Shown here in pieces: positions 16,196 to 25,242 of a DNA stretch of 64,000 nucleotides; positions within the stretch are counted from its first letter, which is position 1; every line of letters begins with the position of its first letter. The notes below the pieces were generated by a model. It was not told the origin of the DNA and did not search any database. It worked only from the letters and a program-made list of their open reading frames with translations. A program made the translations under genes and the position numbers. This DNA comes from Dyadobacter sp. CY326 (lineage in GTDB: Bacteria; Bacteroidota; Bacteroidia; Cytophagales; Spirosomataceae), in contig NZ_JAJUXI010000001.1 in the NCBI RefSeq assembly GCF_021390515.1, positions 31,937 to 95,936 on the forward strand, in the 5' to 3' direction.

Positions 16196-17299
16196 ATGCG
16201 CAAAACCATCTTCACATTCATTTTACTAATCTCCGCGATCATGACATTTGCACAAAAATCCGGACAAAAAGAGATCCTTTACATTGGCACATACACCCAA
16301 AAAGGTGAAGGAATTTACGTCTATGAGTTTGATAGAAGCAACTTGTCTTTCAAGGAATTACAGGTTTTGACTAATAAAAACAGCCCATCATTCCTTGAAT
16401 TTCATCCCAATAAAAAATTCCTTTATTCTGCGAATGAAGGAAACAACACGGTTTCTTCGTACGCCATTGATGCGGCCGGAAAGCTGAAAACGCTGAATTC
16501 AAAATCATCGCTCGGTAAAGGCCCGTGCCATGTGAGCGTGGACCCCAAAGGAAGGTTTTTATATGTTTCTAACTACGGCAGCGGACAATTAGGCGTTTAT
16601 TTGTTGAACAGCGACGGAACGATCGGTGTAGCGGCAGACAGCATTCAGGACAAAGGCGCAGCTTCTCAGAAACCGCATATGCATTCGGTTATTCCTTCTG
16701 CGGACGGCAAATTCATTTACGCTTCTGACTTAGGCATTGACAAAATCATGGTGTATGCTGTGGATCCAAAGACAGGCAAATTAACGCCCGGAGCTGTGCC
16801 TTATGCCGAAGTGAAGGCTGGCGACGGCCCGCGCCACTTTGCAATTCATCCGAGCGGGAACTTTGGTTATTCGGCTTGCGAGCTGGCCTCGGTTGTCAAT
16901 TCCTTTAAAATCGTAAAAAACTCAGGCGCGCTCGTGCCTTTGGAACGCGTTACGATGCTTCCAGCGGATTTTACAGGGAAAAGTTTTGCGGCGGACATTC
17001 ATTTTTCACCTGACGGCAAATTCCTTTACGCGTCCAACCGTGGTCATGAAAGTTTGGCGATTTATGCCGTCGACGCCCAGACAGGCAAACTAACCGTTGC
17101 CGGACACGCTGAAACGCATGGCAAACACCCGCGTAATTTTATGATCGATGAAAAAGGCGAGCTTGCCATTGTGACCAATCGGGACAATGATAATGTGGTA
17201 TTTTTCAAAAGAAATGCCCAAACGGGTCAGCTCACTTACACTCAAAAAGAAATCAGCATTCCTACGCCGGTTTGCGTGAAGCAGCTTTTTCTTGACTAA
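16196..17299 (+). CDS. Lactonase (6-phosphogluconolactonase-like propeller), exported
   Basis: A seven-bladed propeller of the YbhE/lactonase family with a signal peptide (TIFTFILLISAIMTFAQ), unlike cytoplasmic 6-phosphogluconolactonase. Typical blade motifs are ILYIGTYTQKGEGIYVYEF, HPNKKFLYSANEG, GPCHVSVDPKGRFLYVSNYG and GPRHFAIHPSGNFGY. A periplasmic enzyme of this kind would open lactones made by the PQQ-type dehydrogenases encoded downstream. The ATG at 16196 is used because it begins the signal peptide. The next gene follows after 191 bp, so it may not be in the same transcript. Confidence 0.85.
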   Translation: MRKTIFTFILLISAIMTFAQKSGQKEILYIGTYTQKGEGIYVYEFDRSNLSFKELQVLTNKNSPSFLEFHPNKKFLYSANEGNNTVSSYAIDAAGKLKTLNSKSSLGKGPCHVSVDPKGRFLYVSNYGSGQLGVYLLNSDGTIGVAADSIQDKGAASQKPHMHSVIPSADGKFIYASDLGIDKIMVYAVDPKTGKLTPGAVPYAEVKAGDGPRHFAIHPSGNFGYSACELASVVNSFKIVKNSGALVPLERVTMLPADFTGKSFAADIHFSPDGKFLYASNRGHESLAIYAVDAQTGKLTVAGHAETHGKHPRNFMIDEKGELAIVTNRDNDNVVFFKRNAQTGQLTYTQKEISIPTPVCVKQLFLD

Positions 17300-17490
17300 A
17301 TATTCTGCACCGAATTAAAAGGACGTTAAAATTTACATTGACCAAAGTTTATTTTATAATTTTCTGAATTGGTAAAAAATAATCTTTGCAAAAAGAGTAT
17401 CAGCATGCATTTCCTGCATCCTTACATTTGTTGATCCTTTCAAAGTCACTTTTAGAACCCTTATCATTAATCCAAGTCCTTTCCAAAATC

Positions 17491-18711
17491 ATGATAAACC
17501 GTAGAGATCTTATTAAACACCTTTCCGCTTTTCCTTTGCTGGGCGGATTTTTGGGCAATGGCAGTGCCGAAGCTGCGACTTTCGCTGCTAAACTTCCCGT
17601 GAGAAATCTGGCCAAGGAACTAGGCATCCGAACTTTTATTAATGCTGCGGGTACCTACACGGCTATGACCGGTTCGTTGATGCAGGATGAGGTTGTGGAA
17701 ACGATCCAGGGTGCGGCGAAAGAGTTCATGATGCTGGACGAAGTGCAAACCAAGGTTGGAGAAAAAATAGCTGCATTAACCCACGCCGAGGCGGCCGTGG
17801 TTACGGCTGGCTGCTTTTCTGCATTGACATTGGGACTGGCCGGCGTATTAACCGGAATGGATCCTAAAAAAGTGGAAGCATTGCCGCATTTGGAAGGCAC
17901 CGGAATGAAGTCCGAAGTGATCATTCAGAAGGGCCATAATATTGGTTATTCGCATGCATTGACGAACACAGGTTGCAAAATCATTGAAATTGAGACGGTT
18001 GAAGAATTACAAAAAGCCATTAACGAGAAAACAGCTCTGCTTTGGTTCCTGCATATTCAATCGGATAAGGGACAGATTAAGCATGAGCAATGGGTTGAAA
18101 TCGCGAAAAAGAATGGCATTGCGACCATGATCGATATGGCTGCAGATGTGCCGCCGGTGGAAAACCTCTGGCGATTCAATGATATGGGCTTCGATCTTGT
18201 GTGCGTTTCGGGAGGAAAAGCCATGCGCGGGCCACAAAGCGCGGGCATCCTGATGGGCAAAAAACATCTGATTGACGCAGCAAGATTGAGCATGCCGCCA
18301 CGCGGTTCAACCATCGGGCGAGGCATGAAAGTGAATAAGGAAGAGATTCTCGGCATGTATGTAGCGTTGGAAAAGTTTGTGAAGATGGACCACAAGAAAG
18401 AGTGGAAAATGTGGGAAGACCGTGCTGCAGTGATCAGCAATGCAGCAAAAAGCGTGGCGGGTGTGAATGTAGAGACATTTGCGCCTGAACTCGGAAACCA
18501 CACGCCTACACTCAGAATTTCGTGGGACGCAGCCAAAGTAAGTCTGCCTGTGAAGTTATTGCAGGAAAATATGCGCAAAGGCGATCCATCCATCGAAATC
18601 ATGCCGGGCGAAAACAACACATTGACCATTACAACCTGGTGCTTGAAGCCGGGCGAAGAAAAAATTGTAGCAACCCGCCTGAAAGAAGAATTGTCCAAGG
18701 CGGTTGTTTAA
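17491..18711 (+). CDS. SelA-like PLP-dependent lyase, Tat-exported
   Basis: A fold-type I PLP enzyme related to selenocysteine synthase SelA and to D-glucosaminate(-6-phosphate) ammonia-lyases. The cofactor lysine is K243 in SGGKAMRGPQ; FINAAGTYTAMTGSLM near the N-terminus and GCFSALTLGLAG are the family's substrate and PLP loops, and DMAADVPP carries the Asp that contacts the ring. The N-terminus is a twin-arginine signal (NRRDLIK, hydrophobic FPLLGGFLG, then SAEAA), so the folded holoenzyme would be exported. It is 41 bp upstream of the amidohydrolase. True SelA is excluded by the export signal and lack of selenocysteine genes. Substrate is inferred, not shown. Confidence 0.85.
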   Translation: MINRRDLIKHLSAFPLLGGFLGNGSAEAATFAAKLPVRNLAKELGIRTFINAAGTYTAMTGSLMQDEVVETIQGAAKEFMMLDEVQTKVGEKIAALTHAEAAVVTAGCFSALTLGLAGVLTGMDPKKVEALPHLEGTGMKSEVIIQKGHNIGYSHALTNTGCKIIEIETVEELQKAINEKTALLWFLHIQSDKGQIKHEQWVEIAKKNGIATMIDMAADVPPVENLWRFNDMGFDLVCVSGGKAMRGPQSAGILMGKKHLIDAARLSMPPRGSTIGRGMKVNKEEILGMYVALEKFVKMDHKKEWKMWEDRAAVISNAAKSVAGVNVETFAPELGNHTPTLRISWDAAKVSLPVKLLQENMRKGDPSIEIMPGENNTLTITTWCLKPGEEKIVATRLKEELSKAVV

Positions 18712-18752
18712 GACTTTGCATTACCGAATACTATTCCTAAGCCCTATAAAAA

Positions 18753-20003
18753 ATGAAACACAAATTTCTGCTTATCATTTTACTGATATGCTGTCAAAGC
18801 TCTGTTGTTAACGCGCAAACTTACAGCATATTGATCAAAGGCGGAACGGTGATTGACCCTAAAAATAACCTCAACCAAGTGATGGACGTGGGGATATTTG
18901 AAGGAAAGATCAAGAAGGTTGCCAAGGACATTGATCCGAAGGAAGCCCGACAGGTCGTGGATGCCAAAGGCATGTATGTCACGCCCGGCCTCATTGATAT
19001 GCACGGACACGTGTTTTTTGGAACGCAACCAGACCATTATTTAAGTAATGGTCTGGTTGCGTTACCGCCCGATGGCTTTACATTTCGCGTAGGCGTCACC
19101 ACGATCGTGGATGCAGGCGGCGCGGGCTGGGAATCATTTCCGGAATTTAAAAAGAATGTCATTTTCAGCTCCAAAACGCGGGTTCTTTCCTTCCTGAACA
19201 TTGTGGGAGAAGGCATGCGCGGCGGAAATTACGAACAGGACACGAGCGACATGAATCCGGAGCTGGCTGCCGGCGTTGCGCTTAAAAACAAGAATGACAT
19301 TGTCGGTTTCAAAGTTGCGCATTTTATCGGCAATGACTGGAAACCCGTTGATAATGCGGTTAAGGCTGGCAAATTGGCCAACATGCCGGTGATGATTGAT
19401 TTTGGCGGAAGCACGCCGCCACTTCCATTGGAAGATTTATTTTTAAAACACCTGCGCCCGGGAGACATTTTCACACACGCATACACATTGCTCGAAGGCA
19501 ATGTCAGAGAAACCATTGTGGACGAAAAGGCGCAGAAAGTGCGGCCATTTGTTCTGGAAGCACGCAAGCGCGGGATCATTTTCGACGTGGGTTACGGCGG
19601 TGCGAGCTTCAACTATTCACAAGCAATTCCGGCCATTAAGCAAGGATTTTACCCCAACACCATCAGCACGGATCTTCATACGGGCAGCATGAACGGCTCC
19701 ATGAAAGATATGCTGAGCATTATGTCCAAATTTTATGTCATGGGTATGGATCTGCCAGCGGTTATCAAAGCCAGCACCTGGGCTCCGGCGCAAGTCATTA
19801 AGAGAGAAAACCTGGGCCACATGTCTGAAAACGCAATCGCCGACGTCGCCATTTTTTCTATGCGAAAAGGAAATTTCGGTTTTTATGACAAAACCGGTTT
19901 TAAAATGGAAGGCAAAGAGAAGCTGGAATGTGAAATGACGATTATGGGCGGCAAAATCGTCTATGACCTCAACGGCATCGCAAATCCCATTTACCTAAAA
20001 TAA
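18753..20003 (+). CDS. Amidohydrolase/deacetylase (COG3964-like), exported, paralog 1
   Basis: A metal-dependent hydrolase of the amidohydrolase superfamily, close to the 'dihydroorotase-like' deacetylases found next to SelA-like enzymes. It has a Sec signal (LLIILLICCQSSVVNA) and then ILIKGGTVIDPKNN. Metal ligands: H84 and H86 (DMHGHVF), candidate carbamylated K187 (GFKVAHF), H242 (FTHAY) and D307 (STDLHTGS). The strand-6 His expected in DVGHG is Tyr (Y281, DVGYGG). It would remove an acyl group from an amino or hydroxy acid in the periplasm. A close paralog is encoded at 32400. Confidence 0.85.
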   Translation: MKHKFLLIILLICCQSSVVNAQTYSILIKGGTVIDPKNNLNQVMDVGIFEGKIKKVAKDIDPKEARQVVDAKGMYVTPGLIDMHGHVFFGTQPDHYLSNGLVALPPDGFTFRVGVTTIVDAGGAGWESFPEFKKNVIFSSKTRVLSFLNIVGEGMRGGNYEQDTSDMNPELAAGVALKNKNDIVGFKVAHFIGNDWKPVDNAVKAGKLANMPVMIDFGGSTPPLPLEDLFLKHLRPGDIFTHAYTLLEGNVRETIVDEKAQKVRPFVLEARKRGIIFDVGYGGASFNYSQAIPAIKQGFYPNTISTDLHTGSMNGSMKDMLSIMSKFYVMGMDLPAVIKASTWAPAQVIKRENLGHMSENAIADVAIFSMRKGNFGFYDKTGFKMEGKEKLECEMTIMGGKIVYDLNGIANPIYLK

Positions 20004-20036
20004 GCTGACGCAATCCTAAACTCCTCCTCTTGACCA

Positions 20037-21779
20037 ATGCGTTATAAATCGTTCAAACTTTCAGCTTCCATTTTGGTGCTTTTTGCTTTGGGTTTTACCG
20101 GGCGTGGGATTCAACAAAATGGAGTTATCAATGATAAAAATGGCGGATTATTCCTGCCGGATGGCTTCGAGGCGACTGTGGTTGTGGACAGCTTGCCGGG
20201 TCGTGCGCGACATCTTGCAATCAATGACAACGGCGATATTTATGTGAAAGCAAGGTTTGCTAAAAAAGGCGAATCCGTCATCGCATTGCGGGATACGAAT
20301 GGTGACGGGCGTGCAGATGTAATCAAGCGATTTGGTGGCCGGGGTGGCGAAGGCGTTTACGGAACTGCCATGCGGATTTACAATGGTTATCTCTATTTCA
20401 GTTCGGAGCTGATTGTTTACCGATACAAATTGAAACCCGGCGAGCTCGTTCCTACAAGCGAAGAAGAGGTTATTTTGACAGACGACCATGCGCACGGCAT
20501 GCACGAGCACATTGCGAAACCAGTCACTTTTGATGACAAAGGATTTATGTATGTGCCATTTGGAGCCAATTCCAATGCATGTCAGGATGATAACCGCATT
20601 CCCTCATCGAGCGGCCTGGACCCCTGCCCGATTCTGGAAGATCACGGCGGGATATGGCGCTTCGATGCCAATAAAAAAGGCCAGTTGCAGAAAGATGGCC
20701 TGAAATTCGCCACCGGATTACGCAGCGTTGTAGCGCTTGACTGGAACTTTGCTGACAACAATCTTTATGCAGTGCAGCACGGACGCGACGATTTGCTGCG
20801 CCTGTTTCCGCAGATTTACTCACCCTGGCAAAGCGCAATGCTTCCGTCGGAGGAATTTCTACGGATCAAAGAAGGCACGCACGCGGGCTGGCCATATTGT
20901 TATTATGACCAAATGCAGGGCAAAAAAGTCCTTAATCCCGAATATGGCGGCGATGGAAACGAAGTCGGGCGATGCGACCAATACGAAAAGCCATTGATCG
21001 GATTTCCTGGCCATTGGGCTCCAAACGACATTCTTTTTTACAAGGGAAACCATTTTCCGGACCGCTATAAAAACGGTTCGTTCATCGCATTTCACGGCTC
21101 CACAAATCGTGCGCCGTATCCGCAGTCGAGTTATTTCATTGGTTTTGTTCCTTTTGAAAACGGCCAGCCTTCCAGTGATTATGAAGTGTTTGCAGATGGT
21201 TTTGCAGGAATAGACCCAATCGTGAATGTAAGCGACGCAGTTTATCGGCCGATGGGCCTTGCTATGGGGCCGGATGGCGCGCTTTACATTGCGGAAACCG
21301 AAAAAGGAAAGATCTGGAAAGTTACTTACAAAGGCGATAGGAAGCAGTTTGCGAAAACCGATTTGGTAAAAATGGAAAAAAGGAAATCCATGTCCAACAT
21401 TCGCACACCGGACATAATCAACGACAATCTGGACAAAGACAAGCCCGTTGCCGGCGGAAAAGTATACAGCGTTTACTGCTCGGCTTGTCATCAGCGCAAC
21501 GGAATGGGCGATTTGCAGCGCTTTCCTCCACTCGGCGGCGCTGATTGGGTAACTGGTGACAAAGAGCGACTTATAAAAGTATTGCTGAAAGGTTTGGATG
21601 GGCCGCTTGAAGTCAAAGGGCAATCCTACAACAATGTTATGCCGCAGCACAGTTTTTTAAAGGATGAAGAAATAGCAGAAGTTTTGACGCATATCCGCCG
21701 TAATTTCGGAAACAAGGCGAGCGCAGTCAGTGCCAAAGAAGTTTCGAAAGTCAGGGCAACTGTGGAAAGCATGAATTGA
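20037..21779 (+). CDS. PQQ-type sugar dehydrogenase fused to cytochrome c
   Basis: An exported 580-residue fusion. Residues ~40-430 form a glucose/sorbosone dehydrogenase-like propeller (LPDGFEATVVVDSLPGRARHLA, then HAHGMHEHIAKPVTFDDKGFMYV, FATGLRSVVALDWN, MGLAMGPDGALYIAE). Residues ~465-560 are a class I cytochrome c with CSACH (C481, C484, H485) and a likely Met ligand in NNVMPQHSF. Such fusions oxidise a sugar or alcohol and pass electrons directly to heme. It has an N-terminal membrane or signal segment (LSASILVLFALGFTG). It follows the amidohydrolase after 33 bp. Confidence 0.88.
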   Translation: MRYKSFKLSASILVLFALGFTGRGIQQNGVINDKNGGLFLPDGFEATVVVDSLPGRARHLAINDNGDIYVKARFAKKGESVIALRDTNGDGRADVIKRFGGRGGEGVYGTAMRIYNGYLYFSSELIVYRYKLKPGELVPTSEEEVILTDDHAHGMHEHIAKPVTFDDKGFMYVPFGANSNACQDDNRIPSSSGLDPCPILEDHGGIWRFDANKKGQLQKDGLKFATGLRSVVALDWNFADNNLYAVQHGRDDLLRLFPQIYSPWQSAMLPSEEFLRIKEGTHAGWPYCYYDQMQGKKVLNPEYGGDGNEVGRCDQYEKPLIGFPGHWAPNDILFYKGNHFPDRYKNGSFIAFHGSTNRAPYPQSSYFIGFVPFENGQPSSDYEVFADGFAGIDPIVNVSDAVYRPMGLAMGPDGALYIAETEKGKIWKVTYKGDRKQFAKTDLVKMEKRKSMSNIRTPDIINDNLDKDKPVAGGKVYSVYCSACHQRNGMGDLQRFPPLGGADWVTGDKERLIKVLLKGLDGPLEVKGQSYNNVMPQHSFLKDEEIAEVLTHIRRNFGNKASAVSAKEVSKVRATVESMN

Positions 21780-21900
21780 CAAAAACGCTTTTCTCCTTCC
21801 AACCTCGTTTAAGCGGATATTACTCTCCGGCAATTGAGTGTTCCTTTAAGGGGTTGGAGGGAGAATCGCAAGATTTATAAACAACGTTTCACTTACATTA

Positions 21901-22329
21901 ATGCGCACAAATAACATTTTAGCAGCAAGTGCTGTTATTTTTACCGGCATTGTCCTCGCAGGATTTTCTTCCAAAACCATTGACCAAAAGTTGACCCAGG
22001 ACCCCTGGAAAGCGCCAGCCTGGGCAGACACGCTGAAAAGTCCGTATCACGAAGAACCGCTTACGCTCGCACAGGGTGAAGAGCTTTTTACATTATATTG
22101 TGCTGCTTGTCATGGCGATGCGGGTTACGGCGATGGTGCTGCGGGCGGTGCGTTGGGACAAAAACCGGCCAATTTTCACGACACATTGGTCAAAAGCCAG
22201 AGTGACGGGTCTATTTTTTGGAAAATAGCAAACGGTCGCGGCAACATGCCTCCGTTTAAGGACGTCTTTACCGATGAGCAGCGCTGGCAGCTCGTCGCGT
22301 ACATTCGGCATTTAGGCAAAACTGAATAA
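21901..22329 (+). CDS. Cytochrome c, periplasmic
   Basis: A 142-residue monoheme cytochrome with signal peptide (ILAASAVIFTGIVLAG) and heme motif CAACH (C67, C70, H71); the axial Met is likely in GRGNMPPFKD. The C-terminal WQLVAYIRHLG is typical for class I cytochromes in the dehydrogenase-partner group. Standing between two PQQ-type dehydrogenase genes, it should carry their electrons to the respiratory chain. Confidence 0.9.
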   Translation: MRTNNILAASAVIFTGIVLAGFSSKTIDQKLTQDPWKAPAWADTLKSPYHEEPLTLAQGEELFTLYCAACHGDAGYGDGAAGGALGQKPANFHDTLVKSQSDGSIFWKIANGRGNMPPFKDVFTDEQRWQLVAYIRHLGKTE

Positions 22330-22352
22330 AACTGAACCCCTTAACATAAAAA

Positions 22353-23834
22353 ATGTCAACAATCAGCCGCTTTTTCAAACCAAAAATCGCCGCGTTTCTG
22401 TTTGCGGTCATTGCAAGCAATGCATTGGCCCAACAAAAAGAAACCGTCACCAACACACCGAAATCGCTTCGGGACGACATTACGATTGAGCATTACATGA
22501 AGATCGAGCCGGAAGCGGTGCGCATCATTCAGCATCCGGTTACCGGAGATATTTATTATACAACATTCTTTGGTGACGTTTTAAAGATCGTCACAACCAA
22601 CGGACAGCCCGAAAGCAAGAAAATTTTGAGTGCAGAAGATCATGGCATCACACGTCTGCAAGGAGCTGCTTTCAAAGGAAATACGCTCTTTTTGGCCGGA
22701 AATATTAATGTCAATAACAACAAAGGCAATAAAGGCCGAATGGTCCGATATGAGCTTAAAAGTGGCGGGGAAAAACCAGAAATGACCGTTGTTTTCAACA
22801 CGGTGGAATATGGGGCAAACAAAACCACGTTTGATCATGGGTGGAATGCATTGGAAATCAGCCCGGATGGCAAGTATATTTTCGTAAACACAGGCGCAAG
22901 AACGGATCACGGCGAAGTGCAGGACAATGGCGGCGAATATCCAAACGCGCGCGACAACGCATTGACATCCAACATTTACCGTTTCCCAATCGATTCAAAA
23001 GATCTGTTGCTCGTTGACGACGCCGCAAAACTGAAAGCAGAAGGTTATCTCTATGCAGAAGGCATTCGCAATGCCTATGACATGGCTTTTGATCCGAAAG
23101 GAAACCTTTTCGCAGTTTCCAATTCCGGCGATTACGACCATTCGGAAGATATGTTCTGGGTGAGGCAGGGCCATCATTATGGTTTTCCATGGGTGATGGG
23201 CGGCATTGACAACCCCCAGCAATATCCCGATTATCAGCCGAACCCAGACACGGATCCGTTTTTGAGCAAATTTGCTTTTGCATGGCTGATGAAGTATTTT
23301 CACAACGATCCGGATTTTCCAAAAAGACCAGCTGGTGTAACATTCACCCCCGGCGTTCAAAACATGGGTCCCGATGCCAACGAATATCGCGATAAGAAAA
23401 CCGGGCTGGTCTTCGATGGTGATTCAACCAAAGTCGGCGTAAGCACATTCAATGCACATTCCTCACCATTAGGATTGTTTTTTGACACGAAAAAAGACCT
23501 GGGCAAAGATTTCACCGGCGACGGTTTTGTCATTCGTTACACAGGCGGCCCAAGAAACGGCGTCGCCAACCCTAGTCCATTAAGAAAGCAAGGCAGAGAT
23601 TTGCTGCACCTGAAAATGGAATATGACAAAGCAACAGACAATTACAAAGTAAAAACAACCCGCATTATCGACGGCTTCACCTCGCCTACCGATGCATTGC
23701 TTGTTGGAAATATCCTGTACATCATCGAATACGGCGGCAAACAAGGAGGCAACAAATCGGGCGGAAGCATCTGGAAAATCACAATGCCTGCCAACGAAAA
23801 AATTGCCAAAAAGAGCAAAAAGAAAAGAGCATAA
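22353..23834 (+). CDS. PQQ-dependent sugar dehydrogenase family protein, exported
   Basis: A 493-residue exported propeller related to glucose/sorbosone dehydrogenases, without a heme domain. It has a signal peptide (IAAFLFAVIASNALAQ), HPVTGDIYYTTFFGDV, NALEISPDGKYIFVNTG, YAEGIRNAYDMAFDPKGNLFAVSNSGD and HHYGFPWVMGG, which hold the family's Arg-Asn-Pro/Ala and Ca-binding turns. The C-terminus is strongly basic (KKSKKKRA). It follows the cytochrome gene after 23 bp and probably hands electrons to it. PQQ biosynthesis genes are not in this window. Confidence 0.85.
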   Translation: MSTISRFFKPKIAAFLFAVIASNALAQQKETVTNTPKSLRDDITIEHYMKIEPEAVRIIQHPVTGDIYYTTFFGDVLKIVTTNGQPESKKILSAEDHGITRLQGAAFKGNTLFLAGNINVNNNKGNKGRMVRYELKSGGEKPEMTVVFNTVEYGANKTTFDHGWNALEISPDGKYIFVNTGARTDHGEVQDNGGEYPNARDNALTSNIYRFPIDSKDLLLVDDAAKLKAEGYLYAEGIRNAYDMAFDPKGNLFAVSNSGDYDHSEDMFWVRQGHHYGFPWVMGGIDNPQQYPDYQPNPDTDPFLSKFAFAWLMKYFHNDPDFPKRPAGVTFTPGVQNMGPDANEYRDKKTGLVFDGDSTKVGVSTFNAHSSPLGLFFDTKKDLGKDFTGDGFVIRYTGGPRNGVANPSPLRKQGRDLLHLKMEYDKATDNYKVKTTRIIDGFTSPTDALLVGNILYIIEYGGKQGGNKSGGSIWKITMPANEKIAKKSKKKRA

Positions 23835-23865
23835 TCCATCCCTTTTATAACTTAATAAAACAATC

Positions 23866-24333
23866 ATGTCCGAAAGAAGATCAATCCTCAAAAAATTATT
23901 CGCCTCGATTGCCGGAGTGGCCGGAATCGGAGTCGCTTCAAAAGCAGAAGCAATTGCCCCTGCTGTGGCTGCACCCGAAAAGGAAGTCGGCGATGTTGTG
24001 ATGTATCAGGATGTGCCTTTGTTTTCTGGTCACACCAAATTCAACAATATGGTGTTCGTAGCCGGAAAAGGCGCGCACTTTGAAGGGGACATCACTGCGC
24101 ATACGAAGCACGTTTTGGACGAGTTGGAAAAAGAATTGATCAAGGCAGGATCTTCGATGGAGAAAGTGCTGAAATGCAGCGTTTTCCTTCATGATTTGAA
24201 TGATTACAAAGCAATGAATGAAGCCTACAAAGGCCGCTTTGGCAACAAACCACCATGCCGCACAACTGTTGCTGTTTACGGCGGCGTGCCGGGTGACTCA
24301 CTGGTTGAAATTGACTGCATTGCTTATGTGTAG
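23866..24333 (+). CDS. RidA family enamine/imine deaminase, Tat-exported
   Basis: RidA proteins hydrolyse reactive enamines/imines released by PLP enzymes and are normally cytoplasmic. This one carries a twin-arginine signal (SERRSILKKLF, hydrophobic SIAGVAGIGVA, then SKAEA), giving a mature domain from about residue 35. The domain retains the key Arg in PPCRTTVAV and the Glu in SLVEIDCIAYV, with KHVLDELEKELIKAGSSMEKVLK before it. It is the last gene of the run that begins with the Tat-exported PLP enzyme, which supplies an obvious reason for exporting a RidA. Confidence 0.88.
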   Translation: MSERRSILKKLFASIAGVAGIGVASKAEAIAPAVAAPEKEVGDVVMYQDVPLFSGHTKFNNMVFVAGKGAHFEGDITAHTKHVLDELEKELIKAGSSMEKVLKCSVFLHDLNDYKAMNEAYKGRFGNKPPCRTTVAVYGGVPGDSLVEIDCIAYV

Positions 24334-24357
24334 GGTGTAAAAGTCGTACACCTGCCT

Positions 24358-24405
24358 TCGGCTCCGCTCAGGCTGACAATGCTTTGTCGCACTAAGCGGA
24401 GCCGA
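24358..24405. repeat. Inverted repeat downstream of ridA
   Basis: Perfect 11-bp arms (TCGGCTCCGCT at 24358-24368 and AGCGGAGCCGA at 24395-24405) around a 26-nt loop containing CAGGCTGACAATGC. The arm plus CAGGCTGACA resembles short dispersed repeats common in Bacteroidota intergenic DNA. It may fold in RNA and end the ridA transcript, but there is no T-tract. Confidence 0.5.
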
Positions 24406-24554
24406 TGTGCAACTGCCCGCTGCGGAATTGCAAACTTATATTTTGATATAATACAATAACTCGAAATCTAATTTTAAAATATAAAATAAAGTCCTACTTA
24501 TATTTTAAAATACAGTGATTAAGCAGTTACTTTGTTCTCTGACTCCAATAAGAT

Positions 24555-25166
24555 TTGAACAAACGACAACGCATCGCTGAGGAGAATGTCCTTCTTCTGA
24601 ATCTCTGGCAACAATCTCAGGCCGGTGATAGTCTTGCATTTTGTCAACTTGCTGACAAGCAGTATCGAACGCTATTCAATTACGCGACCAACTTCACTTC
24701 CGACAGAGAGTTTATTAAAGATTCCATTCAGGAATTGCTCATCCACATTTGGGAGAAGCGTGAGACGATCCACATTCAGTTTGTTTCAATTTATTTCCTG
24801 AAAGCATTGCGGAATCAGCTTTTGCAGGAATTCCGCAGGAATAATCCGTCCAACTCGGCGCTGGACATTGATCAGATTGGCGACATTTCCGATTTCCAGA
24901 CGGTCGAAACGGAAATTGAAAGAAGCGAAATTTACTCCGAAAACCAGATTAAGGTCCGGTCGGCCATTGAAGAACTCCCGCGCCGCCAGAAAGAAGCCGT
25001 TTTCCTGAAATATTTCGAAGGAATGGACAACGAGCAAATCGCCGACCTCATGCAAGTAAACCGCCAATCCGTCGCAAATCTGCTCTTCAAGGCCATCACA
25101 GCGCTGAAAACACAGATGAAATTTGTTGGCGTGGGGCTGATAATGTTCCTGTCATTTTTCAAATAA
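24555..25166 (+). CDS. ECF RNA polymerase sigma factor
   Basis: A 203-residue sigma-70 of the extracytoplasmic type used in Bacteroidota SusC/D control: region 2 (FCQLADKQYRTLFNYATNF...DSIQELLIHIWEKRE) and region 4 (ELPRRQKEAVFLKYFEGMDNEQIADLMQVNRQSVANLLFKAI). The C-terminus is hydrophobic (GVGLIMFLSFF). A stop codon 3 bp upstream forces a TTG start at 24555, since no ATG is available. The partner FecR gene follows after an intervening opposite-strand lipoprotein gene. Confidence 0.85.
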   Translation: MNKRQRIAEENVLLLNLWQQSQAGDSLAFCQLADKQYRTLFNYATNFTSDREFIKDSIQELLIHIWEKRETIHIQFVSIYFLKALRNQLLQEFRRNNPSNSALDIDQIGDISDFQTVETEIERSEIYSENQIKVRSAIEELPRRQKEAVFLKYFEGMDNEQIADLMQVNRQSVANLLFKAITALKTQMKFVGVGLIMFLSFFK

Positions 25167-25177
25167 TGCTTAGCAAT

Positions 25178-25205
25178 AAAAAAGACTGATCGGATCGATC
25201 AGTCT
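25178..25205 (-). terminator. Terminator of the 25243 lipoprotein gene
   Basis: A perfect 9-bp stem (AGACTGATC / GATCAGTCT) with a 5-nt loop, followed on the minus strand by a T-rich run (TTTTTATT). It lies between the convergent sigma factor and lipoprotein genes and may work in both directions. Confidence 0.7.
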
Positions 25206-25242
25206 TGAATTACAAATCATTTAAAATTCATATTTAGATGAT

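Noticed and set aside
18057..18698. 213-codon open frame on the minus strand
   Set aside because: Antisense to the PLP enzyme including its cofactor lysine region; no start context or homology.
17491..18711. Selenocysteine synthase SelA
   Set aside because: The fold is SelA-like, but a Tat signal, the lack of selB/selD-type neighbours and the catabolic setting point to an exported ammonia-lyase-type enzyme.
20859..21650. 263-codon open frame on the minus strand
   Set aside because: Lies fully inside the dehydrogenase-cytochrome c fusion, whose heme motif and propeller repeats show the plus strand is coding.
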